Source: Sutcliffiella deserti (GTDB lineage: Bacteria; Bacillota; Bacilli; Bacillales; Bacillaceae_I). Taken from it: DNA of 64,000 nt. Every line of letters begins with the position of its first letter. The first letter of the stretch is position 1. The translations under genes and the position numbers were made by a program. A model generated the notes under the pieces. That model searched no databases, was not told the DNA's origin, and saw nothing but the letters and a program-made list of their open reading frames with translations. The stretch covers positions 248,001 through 312,000 of the forward strand of contig NZ_JAIQDB010000002.1 in NCBI RefSeq assembly GCF_020037475.1, given 5' to 3'. Positions 59,239-64,000 of this stretch are shown here, piece after piece.

Positions 59239-60030
59239 ATGAAGATAGCAATAGATGCAGGTCATGGATTTAGTACAGCTGGGAAACGTACTCCTGATGG
59301 AATGAGAGAATATGAGTTTAATAGAATTGTGGCACAATATGTCCGACAAGAACTATTAAAGTATCAGCAAGTAGAAATTATGTTTACCCATTCTGATGAA
59401 CGAGATGTTCCTTTAAAAGAGCGTACCGATCGTGCAAACAGCTGGAATGCTAAAGCATTTGTTTCCATTCATGCAAATGCTTATGGTTCAGGAGGGTGGA
59501 ACAGTGTCCAGGGGATTGAGACATATACGCCAGTTGTTGCTTCCCCTAATTCAGACAGGCTGGGGGCGATGGTTCACAGAAGATTAATTCAAATGACTGG
59601 TAGAAGAGATCGAGGCATTAAAACCGCAAACTTCCATGTGCTCAGAGAAACAAAGATGGCATCCATTCTATGTGAGTGTGGGTTTATGACCTTTTATCCA
59701 GAAGCACAGCTTCTGAAAACGGACAGCTATCGCAGAACCTGTTCACAAGCAATTGCATGGGGGTTAGTGGAATATTTCGATTTAAAGTTAAAGCCAACTG
59801 AACCACCCTCAACTGATTTATATAAGATTCAAGTTGGGGCTTTTAAAGCAAAAGAGAACGCAGATAATCTTGCCGAAGAATTAAATGCAAAGGATTATCA
59901 AACATTTGTTTATTTTAATCAAAGCCTTTATAAAGTACAAGCTGGTGCATTTGCCGAAAAAGAAAACGCAGACCAACTAGCATCCCGGCTTCGAGGACAA
60001 GGCTATTCAACTTTTATAACATTTGGATAA
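59239..60030 (+). CDS. N-acetylmuramoyl-L-alanine amidase, CwlC-like
   Basis: 263 residues: Amidase_3 catalytic domain (about 1-180; IAIDAGHGFSTAGKRTPDG with the first zinc His, YEFNRIV with Glu, FVSIHANAYG, and CECGFMT with the catalytic Glu) and two SPOR repeats at the end (YKIQVGAFKAKENADNLAEE and YKVQAGAFAEKENADQLASR). There is no signal peptide, as in B. subtilis CwlC/CwlD-type enzymes and prophage lysins. It should hydrolyse the amide bond in peptidoglycan; absence of phage genes nearby and the SigK-like box favour mother-cell lysis late in sporulation. GAGGTGAGC precedes the ATG. Confidence 0.88.
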   Translation: MKIAIDAGHGFSTAGKRTPDGMREYEFNRIVAQYVRQELLKYQQVEIMFTHSDERDVPLKERTDRANSWNAKAFVSIHANAYGSGGWNSVQGIETYTPVVASPNSDRLGAMVHRRLIQMTGRRDRGIKTANFHVLRETKMASILCECGFMTFYPEAQLLKTDSYRRTCSQAIAWGLVEYFDLKLKPTEPPSTDLYKIQVGAFKAKENADNLAEELNAKDYQTFVYFNQSLYKVQAGAFAEKENADQLASRLRGQGYSTFITFG

Positions 60031-60141
60031 AGTGAAATGGAGTGTACACCACAAGTTGTATGATAGAGCTAAGTTATGTATTTGAGAATTAGACTCACAA
60101 ATAAGGATGTTCGAAAATAGTGTTTAATATTTAACGTACCT

Positions 60142-60221
60142 AGCTGTTGATTGGAGCGAAAGGTGGAGGCCCCCAAGCGCCCCGCGGACGCGAAGCCTTG
60201 CGCGGAAATCAACAGCGGTAT
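60142..60221 (+). repeat. GC-rich dyad repeat, deleted variant with intact ends
   Basis: GCTGTTGATTGGAGCGAAAG, GGAGGCCCCCAAGCGCCCCG, CGGACGCGAAGCCTTGCGCG and GAAATCAACAGC. Ends GCTGTTGATT and AATCAACAGC are a perfect 10-bp terminal inverted repeat. Confidence 0.85.
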
Positions 60222-60381
60222 TAAACGTAGCCTTTCGTCCCTGAGACTATTCTTTTTTCTTATAACTGTATTCTATTATCAACAAAAATTTACTAATCTT
60301 TGCAAAAAAACAGGAAAATTGTCCTTATTCATCGAAATTAGATATGTAGCAAAGAATATCAAGATGAAAGGGGGCGCAAAC

Positions 60382-60699
60382 ATGAAAAGGTTTGGAATTG
60401 GTCCAAAAACCAAAGCTGTCATAAATTTTGTTTGTTTTGCCTTATCGTTATTATTATTAATTTATAATATTAGTATAGTAGGATTTTTTTATCTAATTAT
60501 TGCATATGGAGAACAGCAGGGACTCTTAATTTATTCATTAATTAGTGTGGCAGGAATATTTCTCGTCATTATCCCACTAGTTTTTAGAATGGCTAAGCAG
60601 AAGTTCTATCACTATACATTAGTGGCGACTCATTTGGTAGCGGCAGTATTACCTTTTTTGATACAAAGAATATCTGGGTTAATTGGAGGATTACTTTAG
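60382..60699 (+). CDS. small membrane protein of unknown function
   Basis: 105 residues with three membrane helices (about 12-35, 38-70 and 80-100). Begins MKRFGIGPKTKAVINFVCF. AAAGGGGG lies 8 bases before the ATG at 60382; the same frame is open 77 codons upstream, but that part runs through the repeat and non-coding DNA. No family recognised. A GC-rich hairpin terminator follows (60761-60814). Confidence 0.7.
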   Translation: MKRFGIGPKTKAVINFVCFALSLLLLIYNISIVGFFYLIIAYGEQQGLLIYSLISVAGIFLVIIPLVFRMAKQKFYHYTLVATHLVAAVLPFLIQRISGLIGGLL

Positions 60700-60760
60700 G
60701 GGAGACTAGAAGTAGATTTAACTATTGAAGTTTTCAGATTTTTAGGTAAAATAGAAGATA

Positions 60761-60814
60761 CGAAACCGCTTGCACTAGATTGTGATTACATACTCTAAAG
60801 TGCTGGCGGTTTAT
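60761..60814 (+). terminator. large hairpin after the small membrane protein gene
   Basis: AAACCGC with TGCAC pairs with GTGCT and GCGGTTT over about 25 bases of loop, followed by a T-rich stretch. Confidence 0.5.
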
Positions 60815-60880
60815 TTCTTTGTCAAAAGCTTTTATAATGAAATTAGATGGAATACTTTATAGTGTTAAGGATTAGGCTAG

Positions 60881-60951
60881 CTGGGTCTCCAGCCTACCGC
60901 TACCTCTCGCAGGAGTCTACGCCTTTTGCTCTAATCATCAGCTAGAGAAGT
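60881..60951 (-). repeat. GC-rich dyad repeat, 5'-truncated remnant
   Basis: GGGTCTCCAGCCTACCGCTA then CCTCTCGCAGGAGTCTACGC and CTAATCATCAGCTAG match one half of the family in inverted orientation. Confidence 0.65.
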
Positions 60952-61079
60952 ACAATTATTTACATTCATATATAACAGATTCTTAAAATATATAAGCTAG
61001 TGAAAATAGAATTTCCCTTCATTAAAATAATGGGTGATTTCGTCGGTGCAAGGGAAACGAAAAGGAGCAGTGTGGATCA

Positions 61080-61691
61080 GTGAGAAAAGGTATGGTACTT
61101 GCCCTCTTGTTAATGATAGGAGGCGCTTCGTTTATCGGGTATGGATTGTATGAAAAGGTGACATTGGATCGCAAGACAGAAGCAGCACTTCAAGATGCTG
61201 TTGCTTTGACTGGCAACAACAAGAATCAGGAAGGTCAACAAGACAACACTAAAAAAGAGCGTCCAACGAGACCGGAAGATTGGAATCCTGAACACGGAGA
61301 AGTTGTTGGTGTGTTGCAGATTCCTAAATTTGAAGCGCAGTTGCCGATTGTCGAAGGTACAGACCCGGATGATTTGGAAAAGGGTGTAGGTCATTTCCGC
61401 GGAGCGTCCTATCCAGGGGAGCTCGGCCAAATAGTTTTTTCTGGCCATCGTGATACAGTCTTTCTTCGTCTCGGTGAGTTGGAGCTGGGAGACAAATTCG
61501 TCGTTTCTCTCTCTTATGGAGACTTTATGTATGAAATATACGACACGAAAATTGTAGATGACGATGATACATCCATTATCACGCTACAAAAGGAAAAAGA
61601 AGAATTAATACTGACCACCTGTTATCCATTTACACTGACTGGTAGAGCTCCTGAACGATATATTGTGTATGCGAAACCAGTGGATTTTTAG
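61080..61691 (+). CDS. second class D sortase
   Basis: 203 residues: N-terminal membrane anchor (about 4-25), linker and sortase barrel with His in FSGHRDTVFL, Cys in LTTCYPF and Arg in APERYIVY. Same class as the enzyme at 50023, about half identical by eye. GTG start with AAAAGGAG about 13 bases upstream (spacing is long). No substrate gene adjoins it, so it may process the LPKTA and LPVTA proteins made elsewhere. Followed by a hairpin at 61697-61730. Confidence 0.88.
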   Translation: MRKGMVLALLLMIGGASFIGYGLYEKVTLDRKTEAALQDAVALTGNNKNQEGQQDNTKKERPTRPEDWNPEHGEVVGVLQIPKFEAQLPIVEGTDPDDLEKGVGHFRGASYPGELGQIVFSGHRDTVFLRLGELELGDKFVVSLSYGDFMYEIYDTKIVDDDDTSIITLQKEKEELILTTCYPFTLTGRAPERYIVYAKPVDF

Positions 61692-62025
61692 AAGAAGAAG
61701 AAGGCACCATTATAGGTGTTCTTTTTTTACGTATTCTATCGACAAAAATTTAATTATGTTTATAGGTCATAAATCCTTTTATCAAATAATAATTTTATGG
61801 TATTTTAATACAAAAATAGCAAATAGTTTCCTGGTTTTTATATATTAATATAACTTTTTATTGTTGTAGAATATGATGCTATTTATTAATTTGGTTTAAA
61901 AAGGTTGTAATTTACGTAATTCGACAAAATACACCCGTTTCTCATTCCTTTTTCCTATGATAATATAATAAACAGAGAAAATAAGAGAGTAGTAAAAATG
62001 TACTATCTTAAAAGGGGGAATCAAC

Positions 62026-62796
62026 ATGATAGATATACACTGTCATATACTACCATCAGTTGACGATGGAGCGAAACATATGACTGAAAGTATTGAGATG
62101 GCAAGAGCGGCTGTTCAACAGGGTATTACCACTATCGTTGCAACACCCCATCATAATGACGGTAAATATCTTAATATAAAGACAGAAGTTCTTGAAAAGG
62201 TAAATGAACTGAATGCGCGGTTGAAAAAGGAAGCAATTGATCTAACTATCTTACCCGGACAAGAATGCAGAATTACGGGCGAGTTACTTGACCAATATGA
62301 AAAAGGTGAAGTACTTACATTAAATAACACTGGGAAGTATCTATTTCTTGAATTGCCTTCTAATCAAGTTCCGATGTATACGGAAAAACTTGTGTATGAT
62401 ATGCAAATGAAAGGCTTGGTACCAATTATTGTTCATCCTGAGCGTAATTCGGAGCTTATCGAGTCCCCGGAGAAGCTATACCAATTAGTGAAAAAAGGAG
62501 CATGTACGCAAGTGACTGCTGCAAGTGTGGCAGGGAAGTTCGGTAAAAAGATTAAAAAATTTTCACTTGATCTAATTGAGTCCAATCTCGTGCATTTTAT
62601 CGCTTCGGATGCCCATAATATAAAAAACCGCACCTTTGTAATGAAAGAGGCTTATGAAATTATTCGCAAAGAATTTGGACAAGATGTTACGTATATGCTG
62701 ATGGAAAATTCCGAGTTATTGGTAGAGGGACAGACCATTATAAAGGAAATTCCTGAAAGAATTAAGAAGAAAAAGCTGTTAGGCTTGTTTAAATAA
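62026..62796 (+). CDS. ywqE: PHP-type tyrosine-protein phosphatase (YwqE/CpsB-like)
   Basis: 256 residues, PHP fold. Metal ligands: IDIHCHILPSVDDGA (His, His, Asp at the start), ATPHHNDG, the Glu/His in PIIVHPERN and FIASDAHN at the end. This family dephosphorylates BY-kinases and their targets and controls capsule and teichuronic acid synthesis. In B. subtilis it follows the ywqC-ywqD kinase genes; here neither precedes it, so its kinase lies elsewhere or is lost. AAAGGGGG precedes the ATG. Convergent with the LCP gene. Confidence 0.92.
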   Translation: MIDIHCHILPSVDDGAKHMTESIEMARAAVQQGITTIVATPHHNDGKYLNIKTEVLEKVNELNARLKKEAIDLTILPGQECRITGELLDQYEKGEVLTLNNTGKYLFLELPSNQVPMYTEKLVYDMQMKGLVPIIVHPERNSELIESPEKLYQLVKKGACTQVTAASVAGKFGKKIKKFSLDLIESNLVHFIASDAHNIKNRTFVMKEAYEIIRKEFGQDVTYMLMENSELLVEGQTIIKEIPERIKKKKLLGLFK

Positions 62797-62877
62797 TAAT
62801 GAAACCTGTTGTTGCTTATTTAAAGCTGAAAAACATGAATAACGAGAGAATTGCAATCGGTGCTATTGTAGGCCTAT

Positions 62878-62918
62878 AAAAGAAGGAGCCTTCCTAATTT
62901 GGAAGGCTCCTTCTTTTG
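62878..62918. terminator. bidirectional terminator between ywqE-like and LCP genes
   Basis: AGAAGGAGCCTTCC (62881-62894) pairs with GGAAGGCTCCTTCT (62901-62914); A-rich before, T-rich after. Confidence 0.92.
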
Positions 62919-63872
62919 CTATTCGTTCTTAGCTACCTCTTTTTTTTCCATATCCAAATGCTCGCGAAGTTTATTGGATATTTCTAATCTATCTTCCTCC
63001 GAAACGATAAGATACCAGATATCTTGTGTGCCATTATTAATGAACTCTCCATGACCTTTAATTTGATGCTGATCTAGGCTATGCCTCGCATCCTTATAGT
63101 TTGATTGGATGTCCACCATTTCATCAAAGGTTAAGTTGGTTCTAACATTATTCCCTAACACATCTAAAATGTCATCGAATTTAGTGATGGAAGAAACAGA
63201 TGCCCCTTTATCGATAACCCCTTGTATGATTGCTCGTTGGCGTTTTTGTCTTCCGAAGTCATTGTCTGGGTCTTCATAGCGCATGCGGGAATAGTTTAAA
63301 GCGGATTCCCCATCAAGTTCTAATTCTCCTTCTGGAAACTCATCGCCTCCATAACTAAAGGAGAGATTATTATCTACTTTTACTCCGCCGACGGCATCGA
63401 CAATATCCTTAAAGCTTTCCATGTTTACTTGTACATAATAATCAATTGGGATATCCAAAAAGTTTTCAACTGTAGCAATAGACATTTCAGGTCCGCCAAA
63501 GGCGTAAGCGTGATTTATTTTATCCATGAAGCCGTAATCTTCCCCAACCATTTCAGTTCTTGTGTCACGAGGAATACTAACCATCTGCATCGATTGTTCA
63601 TTAGGATTTACCGTTAATACAATCATGGAGTCTGAGCGGCCAGAATCATTGTCCCTTTCATCTACGCCTAAGATGAGAAAGGATAATGGGTCCCTTTTTT
63701 TGAAGTCCACTTCTGCAGGGCGTTTGTCAGATGATGTGCGATCCAATGGTGTATGCATATCTGTTGCAGTATTTTCTAAGGATTTATATACGGAAAAGGC
63801 AAATATTCCTACGCCTATAGTGACAATTCCTATTACAATAACTAGTATGATGAACCATTTCTTTCTGAACAT
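62919..63872 (-). CDS. LytR-CpsA-Psr (LCP) family wall-polymer ligase
   Basis: 317 residues: N-terminal membrane helix (about 7-28) and extracellular LCP domain (about 65-300). Conserved features: LGVDERDNDSGRSDSMIVLT (Asp/Arg motif), VSIPRDTRTE (second Arg pair), and the pyrophosphate-binding region GFMDKINHAYAFGG. LCP enzymes of Bacillus (TagT, TagU, TagV) attach wall teichoic acid or other anionic polymers to peptidoglycan. Fits with the neighbouring PHP phosphatase, which regulates such polymers. AAAGGACGA precedes the ATG. Confidence 0.92.
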   Translation of the reverse strand: MFRKKWFIILVIVIGIVTIGVGIFAFSVYKSLENTATDMHTPLDRTSSDKRPAEVDFKKRDPLSFLILGVDERDNDSGRSDSMIVLTVNPNEQSMQMVSIPRDTRTEMVGEDYGFMDKINHAYAFGGPEMSIATVENFLDIPIDYYVQVNMESFKDIVDAVGGVKVDNNLSFSYGGDEFPEGELELDGESALNYSRMRYEDPDNDFGRQKRQRAIIQGVIDKGASVSSITKFDDILDVLGNNVRTNLTFDEMVDIQSNYKDARHSLDQHQIKGHGEFINNGTQDIWYLIVSEEDRLEISNKLREHLDMEKKEVAKNE

Positions 63873-64000
63873 ATTACATCGTCCTTTTAGTAAAGAATTA
63901 TATATCTATTAAGCTATTATAAGTTATTTTTAAACAAAAATACAATTTATGGTGATAAAATACAAGAAAATCAGACAAATTTCGGAGTACTTATTGTAAT

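Overview
The window is a chromosomal segment of a low-GC, endospore-forming member of the Bacillaceae. The evidence is strong AGGAGG-type ribosome binding sites, frequent TTG and GTG starts, catabolite (cre) and SigB-like control sites, a CwlC-type mother-cell amidase, YesM/YesN-type regulators, and genes with Bacillus subtilis counterparts (yndGHJ, ywpF, ssbB, ywqA, ywqB, ywqE, LCP proteins). No rRNA, tRNA, prophage or CRISPR array was seen. Functions come from reading the translations and motifs by eye, without database searches.

Layout. 0.2-1.8 kb: a REP-associated tyrosine transposase, three nearby copies of its likely palindromic REP partner, and two possible tiny genes. 1.8-7.7 kb: a 1920-residue surface amylopullulanase behind duplicated catabolite-type operators. 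7.8-8.5 kb: a non-coding array of thirteen 53-bp repeats. 8.6-15.6 kb: a DMT permease, a PUA-like protein, a c-di-GMP riboswitch with terminator before an acidic secreted protein, a truncated VanY, and the yndGHJ-like operon. 15.6-18.7 kb: acetamidase/formamidase and GntR regulator with a decayed ThDP enzyme, then a PadR/DUF2812 pair. 19-26 kb: an LPxTA-anchored leucine-rich-repeat protein, a second c-di-GMP riboswitch controlling a 58-residue protein, a glutamate-type dehydrogenase and a PAS-GGDEF cyclase. 26-34.5 kb: a CUT1 sugar ABC transporter, YesM/YesN-type two-component system and Gfo/Idh oxidoreductase, interrupted by 1.1 kb of GC-rich repeats. 34.6-47.5 kb: a decayed IS1182-type remnant, a YflT-like stress protein and a glycosyltransferase-GtrA fusion with divergent SigB-like promoters, then the VTC-CotH-LRR-DUF4956 operon, a CWB2 lysozyme-like protein, a GGDEF/HD-GYP protein, a 29-residue membrane peptide and DUF5317. 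47.7-64 kb: SEC-C protein, acidic surface protein plus class D sortase, ywpF, ssbB, VanZ, ywqAB, a BsuPI lipoprotein, amidase, a second class D sortase, ywqE and an LCP protein.

How it fits together. Three themes recur. (1) Cell-surface display: three proteins end in LPxTA or MPNTA sorting signals, and two class D sortases, CWB2 repeats, an LCP ligase and amidases are present. (2) Cyclic di-GMP: two enzymes that make or degrade it and two class-I riboswitches, one apparently acting on transcription and the other on translation. (3) Intergenic repeat families: REP palindromes, a GC-rich dyad family with several internally deleted copies, a short GGGG..CCCC element at gene ends, and 53-bp, 239-bp and 20-bp tandem repeats. 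The most interesting gene set is the VTC-CotH-LRR-DUF4956 operon. Several small genes with good translation signals (32, 33, 29, 49 and 58 residues) deserve attention.
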